Shown here piece after piece: positions 15,988-23,512 of a DNA stretch of 64,000 bases (its first letter is position 1; every line of letters starts with the position of its first letter). The position numbers were made by a program, and so were the translations under genes. Source of the DNA: Streptomyces aureus (GTDB taxonomy: Bacteria > Actinomycetota > Actinomycetes > Streptomycetales > Streptomycetaceae); NCBI RefSeq assembly GCF_000725495.1, contig NZ_JNZD01000015.1, forward strand, positions 124,001-188,000, read 5' to 3'. The notes beneath the pieces were generated by a model. That model did no database searches and was not told the DNA's origin. It worked only from the letters and a program-made list of their open reading frames with translations.

Positions 15988-16686
15988 CTAGACTCGGTGC
16001 TTCTCGTTCTTGAACGAAGAGGTCTCCAGGAGCACCCGGGCGAGCGGCCCGGGCCGGGTGAGCATCACGTCGTGCGGGCCGTCCAGCGCCCGTGTCCGGT
16101 ACCCGACGGCCTCACCGAGCCGGTCGAACGGATAGGTCCCCGGCCTGCAGTGGACGGCCGTTCCGGGGATCTTGTCGACGGCCCCGGTCAGGCGTGTGGT
16201 CTCGGTGAACGTGCGCAGGGGCTGGGGGAGCAGGCGCGCAGCGAGCCAGGCCGTGTCGTCGGCGTCCACGATGCCGAACGCTTGCGGAGGCGGGGGCGGG
16301 ATCCGCCGTCCGTTCCCGGACGTCTCGGCCCTCGCGCGGATCGCGTCGGCGAAGGTGGCGGGGGCCAGGGTGAACATGCCGGAGCCGTCGGGCCCGGCCC
16401 ATCCGTCCACGAGGACGATGTGGCCGACGGCGTCGGGCCGCGTGTCGGCCGCCTCCCGGACGACCAGGCCCGCGTAACTGTGCCCGACGAGTACGAGCTC
16501 GTCCTCCCGTAGGACGGTGTCGATGGCGGCCACGACCGTCCTGGCGTCGTCGTGGAGTCCGTGATCTTCGGTGGTGCTCAAGTCCGGGGCGAGCGTGCGC
16601 GCCCCGGCGGCGTGCAGCAGCGGGACGATCCGGTCCCAGGCCCACGGGCCGTGCCAGGCGCCGTGGACGAGAACGAACGTGGTCAT
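15988..16686 (-). CDS. alpha/beta hydrolase of the EstC / salicylate-esterase-like group
   Basis: Encodes 232 residues. It opens with TTFVLVHGAWHGPWAW, the oxyanion loop characteristic of this group, has the nucleophile elbow VGHSYAG (about 68-74), and a C-terminal histidine in LDGPHDVMLTRP. It overlaps the upstream monooxygenase gene by four bases (ATGA), so the two are translationally coupled. It probably hydrolyses an ester or lactone produced by the flavin enzyme; that is inference from the operon. Confidence 0.88.
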   Translation of the reverse strand: MTTFVLVHGAWHGPWAWDRIVPLLHAAGARTLAPDLSTTEDHGLHDDARTVVAAIDTVLREDELVLVGHSYAGLVVREAADTRPDAVGHIVLVDGWAGPDGSGMFTLAPATFADAIRARAETSGNGRRIPPPPPQAFGIVDADDTAWLAARLLPQPLRTFTETTRLTGAVDKIPGTAVHCRPGTYPFDRLGEAVGYRTRALDGPHDVMLTRPGPLARVLLETSSFKNEKHRV

Positions 16687-17630
16687 CGGTGAGGCTCCTC
16701 GCGCAGCAGGGGCAGGACCTGGTCGGCGAACTCCTCAAGGCCCGTGTCGTGATCATCCGTCGCCAGGCGGATCACCAGGTGGCGGGCGCCGGCCGCGGCG
16801 TAGGAGGTCAGCCAGTCGGCGGCCTGGCGGGCGGTGCCGGCGAACAGGGCCTGGATCCGCGCGATGGTGTCGAGCGGCGCGTTGTAGTAGCGCTCGACGC
16901 TCGTCCGCAGGCGTCGGCGTGCCTTCTCCGGGTCGTGGTCCAGGCAGAGCGTCGCGTACAGGGCGGGGGTGACCGGGCGGGGCGCGGCGCCCTGCTCGAT
17001 GAGCTGCCGCTCCTCCGCGTACGTCGTCCACTCGGGCGGATAGGGGAGCCAGCCGTCGGCGAGAGCGGCCACGCGCCGCAGGGCCGGTGTGCCGCTTCCG
17101 GCCAGCCAGATCGGCGGGCCTCCCGGGCGGGACGGAGGGGGCGCGATCCGCACGTCCTCGAAGGCGAAGTGCTCGCCCTGCCAGGACACCGCCTCCCCTG
17201 ACCAGAGCTTTCGCATGACGTCGATCGACTCCGTCAGGCGGCCGGTGCGGCGTGCGAAGTCGAGGCCGATCGACGTGAACTGGGCGCGGGTCGCCGGGTT
17301 GGGGAACCCGCCGCCCATACCCGCGATCAGCCGTCCGTCCGACAGCCGGTCGAGGGTGGCGAGTTGGTGGGCCAGCAGGATCGGATGACGCAGCGCCGGC
17401 AGCAGCACCGCCGTGCCGAGCGTGACGCGTTCGGTCGCCTGGGCCACGGCGGCCAACAGCAGCAGCGGATCCGCGCGTGGCCTGGTCACGGGGCTGTCGC
17501 CCGCCCAGACCGAGTCCAGCCCCAACTCCTCGGCCCGTCGCGCCTGGACGACGAGCCGCCTCAAGTCGTGCTCATCCAGAACAGATTGGTCGCGCGTCGG
17601 CAGCAGGTAGCCGACCTCCAGCTTCGCCAT
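16683..17630 (-). CDS. LLM-class flavin-dependent oxidoreductase
   Basis: Encodes 315 residues, a luciferase-like TIM barrel. Recognisable elements are LDSVWAGDSPVTRPRADPLLLLAA, RVTLGTAVLLPALRHPILLAHQLATLD and GRLIAGMGGGFP, with the F420/FMN-binding pattern of this group. Such enzymes use reduced FMN or F420H2. First gene of a three-gene operon with an esterase and an HxlR regulator, and divergent from the Ohr-type peroxidase gene. ATG at 17630 has GGGAG upstream. The substrate is not evident. Confidence 0.9.
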   Translation of the reverse strand: MAKLEVGYLLPTRDQSVLDEHDLRRLVVQARRAEELGLDSVWAGDSPVTRPRADPLLLLAAVAQATERVTLGTAVLLPALRHPILLAHQLATLDRLSDGRLIAGMGGGFPNPATRAQFTSIGLDFARRTGRLTESIDVMRKLWSGEAVSWQGEHFAFEDVRIAPPPSRPGGPPIWLAGSGTPALRRVAALADGWLPYPPEWTTYAEERQLIEQGAAPRPVTPALYATLCLDHDPEKARRRLRTSVERYYNAPLDTIARIQALFAGTARQAADWLTSYAAAGARHLVIRLATDDHDTGLEEFADQVLPLLREEPHR

Positions 17631-17672
17631 CTTCGCTCCCGGTCGTCGCGGGGCTTTCGAGATTAGCCGTTG

Positions 17673-17702
17673 ACTTCTTATTTTTGAAGTGACAAGTTCA
17701 AA
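17673..17702. promoter_or_regulatory. overlapping inverted repeats between divergent operons
   Basis: An AT-rich patch in an otherwise GC-rich spacer contains TTTGAAGTGACAAGTTCAAA (17683-17702, 6-bp perfect arms) overlapping ACTTC-N8-GAAGT (17673-17690). It is centred between the monooxygenase operon and the peroxidase gene. It looks like a repressor operator, most simply for the HxlR protein of the left operon. Confidence 0.6.
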
Positions 17703-17729
17703 CTACGGTAGCGACTAAAGGAGTTCAGG

Positions 17730-18158
17730 ATGTCCAAGGCGCTCTACACGGCGCAGGCGCACGTCACCGGGGGCAGGGACGGCCGCGGGAGCACGTCCGA
17801 CGGCAGGCTGGATCTGGACCTGCGGATGCCCAAGGAACTGGGTGGGGACGGAGAGGGCGCCAATCCCGAGCAGCTCTTCGCCATCGGGTACGCCGCCTGT
17901 TTCAGCACGACGCTCACCCTGGTCGGGCAGCGGGACGGGCTCAAGGCGGACGACGCGGAGATCGACTCGCTCGTCTCGCTGATCCCGATCGACGGCGGCC
18001 GCTTCAAGCTCGGCGTCGAACTGCGGATCTCACTCCCCTCGATCGCCGGGGACCAGGCACTCGACCTGGCGAGGACGGCCCACCAGGTCTGCCCGTACTC
18101 CAACGCCACACGCGACAACATCGAGGTGACGCTGGTGGTCAACGGCACCCAGCTGTGA
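17730..18158 (+). CDS. ohr: organic hydroperoxide resistance protein (Ohr/OsmC family)
   Basis: Encodes 142 residues, the normal Ohr length. The two reactive cysteines are present: Cys57 in YAACFSTTL and Cys121 in QVCPYSNATR. The N-terminal LYTAQAHVTGGRDG and GGDGEGANPEQLFAIGYAACF are diagnostic for Ohr rather than OsmC. It reduces organic hydroperoxides using dihydrolipoyl or low-molecular-weight thiols in the cytosol. AAAGGAG lies nine bases before ATG 17730. There is no adjacent OhrR; an HxlR-type operator lies in its promoter region. Confidence 0.93.
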   Translation: MSKALYTAQAHVTGGRDGRGSTSDGRLDLDLRMPKELGGDGEGANPEQLFAIGYAACFSTTLTLVGQRDGLKADDAEIDSLVSLIPIDGGRFKLGVELRISLPSIAGDQALDLARTAHQVCPYSNATRDNIEVTLVVNGTQL

Positions 18159-18285
18159 GGCGGGCCCCGCTTCTCCCAGTCCCGGACATTCCGGGGGAAG
18201 GGGAGCGGGGCCTACGCACCGGCCGACGCGGCAACGCGATGACGGCACGCCTTGATTCGCGAAGTGCCGCCCCCGCTCAGGTGGT

Positions 18286-18954
18286 TCAGTGTGCGATGCG
18301 TGTCACCGTGACCGAGCCCGCTGCTCGGGCGTGGTGGCGGAACGGGATGCAGTGGCCCGCTTCGAGTGCGACAGGGTGGTCGAGGCGTACGGTCACCTCG
18401 GCCCGGTGCAGCGGGCGGACCATGTCGGCGTCCTCGGGCAGGGTGACGGTACCGAGGACGGTGGCGCTCCGTACATGAAACTGGAGGCGCTCACCGGAGA
18501 CGATCTCCGTGCCGCCGTGTTCCTCGGACAGTACGTCGATGGTGGCGGTGAAGGCGGTGTGGGCGCTGATGGAGTCCGGCGTCGCGAGCACCTGACCTCG
18601 CTCGAGGGCGGCCGAGGCCCTGCCGGGCAAGAGCAAGCCCACATTCATGTCCGTGCACGCCTCCGTGACGGGCACGCGGCCGTGCTCGATGTCCACGACG
18701 ACGACCGTGGTCGGGTCGGCGTCCAGGCCGACGATCTCCACCAGGTCGCCCCTGCGGACGAGGCCGCGCTCGATCCGGCCCGTCGCCACGATCAGCCCGC
18801 CCCGCCGGGGGATCTGCCCGCCGGGCCGGAGGATCTGCCGGCCCTGGCGTGGGCCCGACCCGGTGCGGCGGGGGCGAAAGACGTCCTCGACCGACATCAG
18901 GAACGGCGGTTCCGACGGCTCCGGCACCGACAGGCCCTCGGGAGGCTGCGTCAT
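18286..18954 (-). CDS. EF-Tu-like protein lacking the GTPase domain
   Basis: Encodes 222 residues matching EF-Tu domains II and III only. Domain II: MSVEDVFRPRR, then ATGRIERGLVRRGDLVEIVGLD (57-78), ERGQVLATPDSISAH (118-132). Domain III: FTATIDVLSEEHGGTEI and a C-terminal EAGHCIPFRHHARAAGSVTVTRI, parallel to the EF-Tu end. No G1-G4 GTPase motifs exist. ATG 18954 overlaps the stop of the upstream DUF4328 gene (ATGA), so it is a complete gene, not a truncation artefact. Related proteins occur sporadically in Streptomyces; a role in tRNA or translation-factor binding is only a guess. Confidence 0.85.
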   Translation of the reverse strand: MTQPPEGLSVPEPSEPPFLMSVEDVFRPRRTGSGPRQGRQILRPGGQIPRRGGLIVATGRIERGLVRRGDLVEIVGLDADPTTVVVVDIEHGRVPVTEACTDMNVGLLLPGRASAALERGQVLATPDSISAHTAFTATIDVLSEEHGGTEIVSGERLQFHVRSATVLGTVTLPEDADMVRPLHRAEVTVRLDHPVALEAGHCIPFRHHARAAGSVTVTRIAH

Positions 18955-19550
18955 ACCTTCATCAGGGGTGCGGTGACCCCCGGGCCGGCGAGCGCGGCGC
19001 TCTGCAGCGCCGTGATGCGCTCGATCACGAGCCCGAGCAGTACGGCCGCCGCGATCATGAGGGTCTCCGCCACGACGAGCAGGGCCAGTGACGTCGACGC
19101 CATCGCGGTGGACGCGCCGAGTATCAGCCCGTGGGTGATCCAGGCGGCCCACCACAGGTTGACCACCAAGGTGTCCCGCCGCTCCTCCCACGACGGGGAG
19201 CTCGCGCGTCCGATGTCTAGAACCGTGCGGCGAGGGGCGAAGAGGTTGACCACGGGGACGAACCAGGTGCCGACCGTCCAGCCCCGAGTCGGGACCGGGC
19301 TTCGAGGGGACAGCAGTTGGGCATTGGTCCGGGACTTGGCGAGCCACACGAGGAACAGCACGACCGCGAGCGTCATGAGATTGACGAAGACCCGGGAGAC
19401 CTCTCCCGATTCCAGGGAGGGGTTCGAGGGGTGCAGTCGGTGGTCCCGTAGAGCCGCCGCCCGGAACACGTCCGCCACGGCGGCCACCCCTATCGCCGTC
19501 TGCGCGCACCGGGCGAGCGTTCTCGGGGCTGTGCGGGCGGTGCTCTTCAT
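18951..19550 (-). CDS. DUF4328 membrane protein
   Basis: Encodes 199 residues with four predicted transmembrane helices. The DUF4328 signature is present: WLAKSRTNAQLL, then GWTVGTWFVPVVNLFAPRRTVLDI and WWAAWI. These proteins are widespread in Streptomyces and have no known function. It is translationally coupled to the G-domain-less EF-Tu gene by a four-base overlap, an unusual pairing. A palindrome overlapping a -10-like TATGAT lies about 90 bases upstream. Confidence 0.85.
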   Translation of the reverse strand: MKSTARTAPRTLARCAQTAIGVAAVADVFRAAALRDHRLHPSNPSLESGEVSRVFVNLMTLAVVLFLVWLAKSRTNAQLLSPRSPVPTRGWTVGTWFVPVVNLFAPRRTVLDIGRASSPSWEERRDTLVVNLWWAAWITHGLILGASTAMASTSLALLVVAETLMIAAAVLLGLVIERITALQSAALAGPGVTAPLMKV

Positions 19551-19641
19551 GTGCTTCTCGGCCTGTCTCGAAGGCGCCCGTAGTCGCGGCGTCGGCGGCG
19601 GTCACGGCAGTCGTAGCGGTCGCAGCGGTCGCTGGGACGCA

Positions 19642-19662
19642 GTGATCATAGAGTCTGATCAC
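19642..19662. promoter_or_regulatory. palindromic operator candidate GTGATC-N9-GATCAC
   Basis: Perfect 6-bp arms separated by nine bases. On the leftward strand the spacer and left arm contain TATGAT (19645-19650), a good -10 box for the DUF4328/EF-Tu-like operon. A protein bound here would block or tune that promoter. Confidence 0.5.
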
Positions 19663-19815
19663 CGCACGTGCGTACGGTAATTCGAGCTGCCTGAGGAGAG
19701 GGGGCCGTGCCGGCTCGCCGTTCGCGGCCGGAAGGGGGCCGGAAGGGGGCCGGGGCTCGCTGATGGATCGATCGGCCCGGGGGGAAGGCGGCCGCAGGTC
19801 TTCGCGCCGACGCGC

Positions 19816-20265
19816 TCAGGCGCTAGGCCGCAGTGCGGCCGGCCGCGCCACGAAGGCACGCTCCAGCAGCGCGTAGAGCGTGTCCCGCTCCTCCGTGCTG
19901 AGGCGGTCCAGGCCGGCACGGGTGGTGTCCATCTTCGCGCGGATCACGTCGATGACGCGTTCGCCCTCGGCCGTGAGGACGACGTTCTTGACACGCCGGT
20001 CGGTGGGGCTGGGCTCGCGCCGGACCAGGCCCCGCTTCTCCAGCCGGTCGATGATCCCCGTCATGTTGGAGGCGTCGCAGGTCAGGATGGTCGCGAGGGC
20101 GCGCATGGCGGCCGGTCCCCGGCGCAGCACGTTGAGCGTCTTGCCCTGGCTGGCGGTGAGGTTCTCGCTCGCCGCGGCCGCCGTGAAGTCGCCGTAGTAG
20201 GCCCCGAGCGAGACCGACAGGAGCTCCATGAGCCGGTCCGTGTCCACGCCGCTGGTTCCTGTCAT
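19816..20265 (-). CDS. MarR-family transcriptional regulator
   Basis: Encodes 149 residues. The winged helix contains LTASQGKTLNVLRRGPAAMRALATILTCDASNMTGIIDRLEKRGLVRREPSPTDRR-type segments with the DRR wing signature. ATG 20265 is chosen because AGGGTGA lies five bases upstream; an in-frame GTG at 20274 would overlap that ribosome site. It is divergent from an MFS exporter and both promoters carry a YTTGA-N5-TCAAR palindrome, so it is very likely the autoregulated repressor of that exporter. Confidence 0.93.
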   Translation of the reverse strand: MTGTSGVDTDRLMELLSVSLGAYYGDFTAAAASENLTASQGKTLNVLRRGPAAMRALATILTCDASNMTGIIDRLEKRGLVRREPSPTDRRVKNVVLTAEGERVIDVIRAKMDTTRAGLDRLSTEERDTLYALLERAFVARPAALRPSA

Positions 20266-20288
20266 GTGACTCACCCTACGCCAGGAAG

Positions 20289-20303
20289 TTTGACCATCTC
20301 AAA
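20289..20303. promoter_or_regulatory. MarR operator 1 (TTTGA-N5-TCAAA)
   Basis: A perfect 5-bp inverted repeat, TTTGACCATCTCAAA, lies 24 bases before the MarR start, where it would cover the MarR promoter. Confidence 0.7.
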
Positions 20304-20327
20304 TATCGGCGGCTACGGTCAGCTATT

Positions 20328-20344
20328 GCTTGAAGTTCTCAAGC
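20328..20344. promoter_or_regulatory. MarR operator 2 (GCTTGA-N5-TCAAGC)
   Basis: A perfect 6-bp inverted repeat with the same five-base spacer as operator 1, located 35 bases before the MFS start. The centres of the two operators are 40 bp apart, close to four helical turns. Confidence 0.7.
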
Positions 20345-20378
20345 ATCGAGGTTGTTAAGTAGTTAGGGCAGACTTCCC

Positions 20379-21959
20379 GTGTCTCACACACAGCAAGCGG
20401 CGTCGGCGAGGCCCTCCGGGCACACCAGGATCGTCCTGGTTCTCGGACTCGCCGCCATGGTCGTCTCGATGATGCAGACCCTGGTCGTCCCGATCCTCGG
20501 GATGATCCAGAGCGATCTGAAGGCCAGCACGGCGAGCGTCAGCTGGGTGACCACCGCCACACTGCTGTCCGCCGCCGTCTTCACCCCGCTGCTCGGCCGG
20601 TTCGGAGACCAGCACGGCAAGAAGCCCACGCTCGTCGGCGTGCTCGTCGTGATGATCGCGGGATCGGTGCTCGCCGCCACCACCACCTCCCTGACCTGGC
20701 TGATCGTCGGGCGCGTGATGCAGGGAGCGGCAACCGCGATCTTCCCGCTCGCCCTCTCCGTCCTGCGTGAGGAGATCGCGCCGGAGAAGCTGCACGGAGC
20801 GATGGCCCTGGTCAGCGGCACGCTCGCGTTCGGCAGCGGACTCGCCCTCGTCGGCGCCGGCCTGCTCACCCAGGGCTCGCACCCCGACTACCACCGCCCG
20901 TTCTGGCTGGCGGTCGTGCTCGCCGTCGTCGCCCTCGTGGGCGTGCTCTTCGCGGTGCCCGCCTCCCGGACGAAGACCGGCGGCCGCACCGACTGGCTCG
21001 GCGCGCTGACCCTCGGGCTGCTGCTGGTGCTCCTCCTCCTGCCCATCTCGCAGGGACACGAGTGGGGCTGGACGTCCGCCCGTACGCTCGGCACCTTCGC
21101 CGGCGCGGTCGTCATGGCGGGCGTGTGGGTGCTCACCGAGAACCGGGTCAAGGAACCCATGGTGGACATGAAGATGTTCGTCCACCGGCCCGTGCTCTTC
21201 ACCAACCTGGCCGGACTCCTGCTGGGCTTCGCGATGTTCTCCCAGTTCATCGGCGTCTCCTACCTCGTGCAGATGCCCGAGAAGCTCGTCGGGTACGGCT
21301 TCGGCGCCTCGGTGCTCGCCGCCTCCGTCGTCTACCTGCTGCCCACCACGCTCGTCTCCCTCGTGGGCGCCCAGTTCGGCGGAGTGCTAGTGCGCAGGCT
21401 CGGCGCACGCTTCACGCTGGCCGCCGGCGCCTGCTTCGGCGTCCTCGGCTTCGCCTGGCTGACCGCCGCCCACGACACCAGCGCCTCCGTCATCAGCGCC
21501 GGCATGCTCATCGGTCTGGCGATCAGCTTCGGCTACGCCGCCATGCCCGCGCTCATCGTCGCCGGCGTCCCCGCCCACCAGACCGGCATCGCCAACGGCA
21601 TCAACTCCATCTCCCGCTCCGTCGGCAGCGCCGTCGCGAGCGCGGTGATCACCTCGCTCCTGGCGTCGAAGACCGTGGCGCTGCCCGCCGGTATGCCCGC
21701 GCTGCCGCAGGAGAGCCAGTTCACGCTGAGCTTCGCCATCGCCGGAGTCGCGTTCGTCCTGGTCGCGGTCGTCGCCCTTCTCGGACTCCGGGCGGCCCAC
21801 GCGCCCCGTACGCCCGTGGTGCGCAAGGCCGCCGCGTCCGAGACCGCGGAGTCCACGGTCAAGGCCGCCACGTCCGAGACCGCTGAGCCCACGGAGAAGG
21901 CCGCCACGCCCGGAACCGTGGAGCCCGCGGCGGTCGGATCCGAGGCCGCCTCCGTCTGA
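20379..21959 (+). CDS. MFS drug exporter, DHA2 (EmrB/QacA) family
   Basis: Encodes 526 residues with about 14 transmembrane helices, the DHA2 size. Motif A-like GRFGDQHGKKPTLV lies in the loop between helices 2 and 3, and motif C-like SVLREEIAPEKLHGAM-region sequences follow. The C-terminal tail after helix 14 is hydrophilic and repetitive (AASETAESTVKAATSETAEP). It uses the proton gradient to expel drugs or metabolites. GTG 20379 is the start that precedes helix 1; the ribosome site is weak. Control by the divergent MarR gene is supported by shared operators. Confidence 0.92.
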   Translation: MSHTQQAASARPSGHTRIVLVLGLAAMVVSMMQTLVVPILGMIQSDLKASTASVSWVTTATLLSAAVFTPLLGRFGDQHGKKPTLVGVLVVMIAGSVLAATTTSLTWLIVGRVMQGAATAIFPLALSVLREEIAPEKLHGAMALVSGTLAFGSGLALVGAGLLTQGSHPDYHRPFWLAVVLAVVALVGVLFAVPASRTKTGGRTDWLGALTLGLLLVLLLLPISQGHEWGWTSARTLGTFAGAVVMAGVWVLTENRVKEPMVDMKMFVHRPVLFTNLAGLLLGFAMFSQFIGVSYLVQMPEKLVGYGFGASVLAASVVYLLPTTLVSLVGAQFGGVLVRRLGARFTLAAGACFGVLGFAWLTAAHDTSASVISAGMLIGLAISFGYAAMPALIVAGVPAHQTGIANGINSISRSVGSAVASAVITSLLASKTVALPAGMPALPQESQFTLSFAIAGVAFVLVAVVALLGLRAAHAPRTPVVRKAAASETAESTVKAATSETAEPTEKAATPGTVEPAAVGSEAASV

Positions 21960-21998
21960 CCGGACCCTTCCCTCCCCTCGTAGAAAGGCACTCCAACG

Positions 21999-22796
21999 AT
22001 GATTTCCTCGGACGGTCCCGCGCGCGGGACGACCTCCGTCGACCACCGTGCGGCGATCGCGGTGGAGACCGCCCGGTTCGTCGCGGCCGTCGAGAACGCC
22101 GACGCGACGACCCCGGTGCCCAGCTGCCCCGACTGGACGCTCCAGGACCTGGTCAGGCACACCGGCAGCGTCCAGCGCTGGTTCTCGGTCCTCCTGCACG
22201 CCCGGGTCCAGGAACCCCCGCGCACCCGGGACGTGGACCTGCGCCTTCCCGAACGGTGGGAGGGGTACGCCGACTGGCTGGCCGAGAGCCCGACGGTGGC
22301 CGCCGAGGCCTTCGCGGCCACCGATCCCGAGCTCTCGATGTGGGCGTGGGGCGTCGACCAGCACGCCCGCTTCTGGGCTCGCCGCATGCTCTACGAGACC
22401 CTGCTGCACCGGGTCGACGCCGAACTCGCCCTCGGGATCCGGCCCGCGATCGACCCCGCCCTCGCGGCCGACGGCATCGACGAGTTCCTCGTCAACCTGC
22501 CGTTCGCCACCCCCTTCGCACCCGGCGTCGCCCGACTGCGCGCTCCCGACAGGACCATCCGGTTCCAGGCGACCGACACCGAGGCGGGCGGCGACTGGCT
22601 GGTCCGGCTGCGGCCCGACGGCTTCGGGCTCGACCCGGCCGGGACGGCGAACGGGCCCGCCGACGCGACCGTCCGCGGAACCGCGGCCGACCTGCTGCTC
22701 CTCGTCTACGGCCGGCTGCGCCGGGACGCGGAGAGCATCGCGCACGAGGGCGACGAGGGCCTGCTGGACCTCTGGTTCGGCAACTCGGCGTTCTGA
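21999..22796 (+). CDS. mycothiol-dependent maleylpyruvate isomerase-like protein
   Basis: Encodes 265 residues of the MDMPI (DinB-like) family. The N-terminal four-helix domain has VPSCPDWTLQDLVRHTGSVQRW with the metal-ligand His, and RMLYETLLHRVDAEL with the Glu/His pair; the C-terminal domain resembles the SCP2-like MDMPI tail. Members use mycothiol as cofactor in isomerisation or conjugation of toxic electrophiles. It follows the MFS gene after 39 bases on the same strand, with its own GAAAGG site, so both may be in the MarR regulon. Confidence 0.85.
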   Translation: MISSDGPARGTTSVDHRAAIAVETARFVAAVENADATTPVPSCPDWTLQDLVRHTGSVQRWFSVLLHARVQEPPRTRDVDLRLPERWEGYADWLAESPTVAAEAFAATDPELSMWAWGVDQHARFWARRMLYETLLHRVDAELALGIRPAIDPALAADGIDEFLVNLPFATPFAPGVARLRAPDRTIRFQATDTEAGGDWLVRLRPDGFGLDPAGTANGPADATVRGTAADLLLLVYGRLRRDAESIAHEGDEGLLDLWFGNSAF

Positions 22797-22919
22797 GCGG
22801 CCCGTCGAGGCGAGCGGCACGGTCGTCGGGTCCGTTTCGGGGCGGTCCGTACAACCAATTCCTTGACCGTCATGTCGTACATGGCAGGCAACCGAGAGCC
22901 GCGAGCCCTAGGGGGAACG

Positions 22920-23486
22920 ATGCGTACGAGACGATCCATGGCGGTGCTGGCCGCCCTGACGATGGCCGGTGTGGGAGTGGTCGTGGCCGCGCCCACACCG
23001 GCGGGCGCCGCCACCACGGCGGTCACCTGTCCCACCGGCTGGGGCAGCCTTTCCAAGACCGCGGCGGACGCGGACGACGGGTCGCTGACCGACATCAGGA
23101 CCGGCCGGCACGACTGCTACGACCGCATGGTCCTCGACGTGCCCACCGCGGGCACCACGGGGATCGGGTACACCGTCCACTACGTCGACACGTTCGTGCA
23201 GGACCCGTCCGGCATCCCCATCCCGGTCTCCGGCGGAGCCATCCTCGAGATCCTGGTGTCGGCCCCGTCGTACGACCCGGAGACCAACGCCGTGACCTAC
23301 CCCGGGCACGGCGGCCAGCCCCTTCCGGGGGTCGACCTGACCGGCTACCGGACCTTCCGGGACGCGAAGTTCGGTGCCAGCTTCGAGGGTGTCACCCAGG
23401 TGGGACTCGGGGTACGGGCACGGCTGCCGTTCAAGGTGACCCAGCTCTCCGGCCGTCTGGTGATCGACGTCGCGCACACCTGGTGA
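22920..23486 (+). CDS. secreted AMIN-like domain protein
   Basis: Encodes 188 residues. A Sec signal peptide spans about 1-31 (MRTRRSMAVLAALTMAGVGV, ending PAGAAT). The mature part matches the actinobacterial AMIN-like domain: HDCYDRMVLDV, GYTVHYVDTFVQDPSG and the C-terminal LPFKVTQLSGRLVIDVAHTW. Such domains may bind cell-wall polymers. ATG 22920 has AGGGGGA four bases upstream; an in-frame earlier ATG lacks a site and would spoil the signal peptide. Confidence 0.82.
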   Translation: MRTRRSMAVLAALTMAGVGVVVAAPTPAGAATTAVTCPTGWGSLSKTAADADDGSLTDIRTGRHDCYDRMVLDVPTAGTTGIGYTVHYVDTFVQDPSGIPIPVSGGAILEILVSAPSYDPETNAVTYPGHGGQPLPGVDLTGYRTFRDAKFGASFEGVTQVGLGVRARLPFKVTQLSGRLVIDVAHTW

Positions 23487-23512
23487 CGCGTCGGCGGGGG
23501 CGGGCGCCCTGA

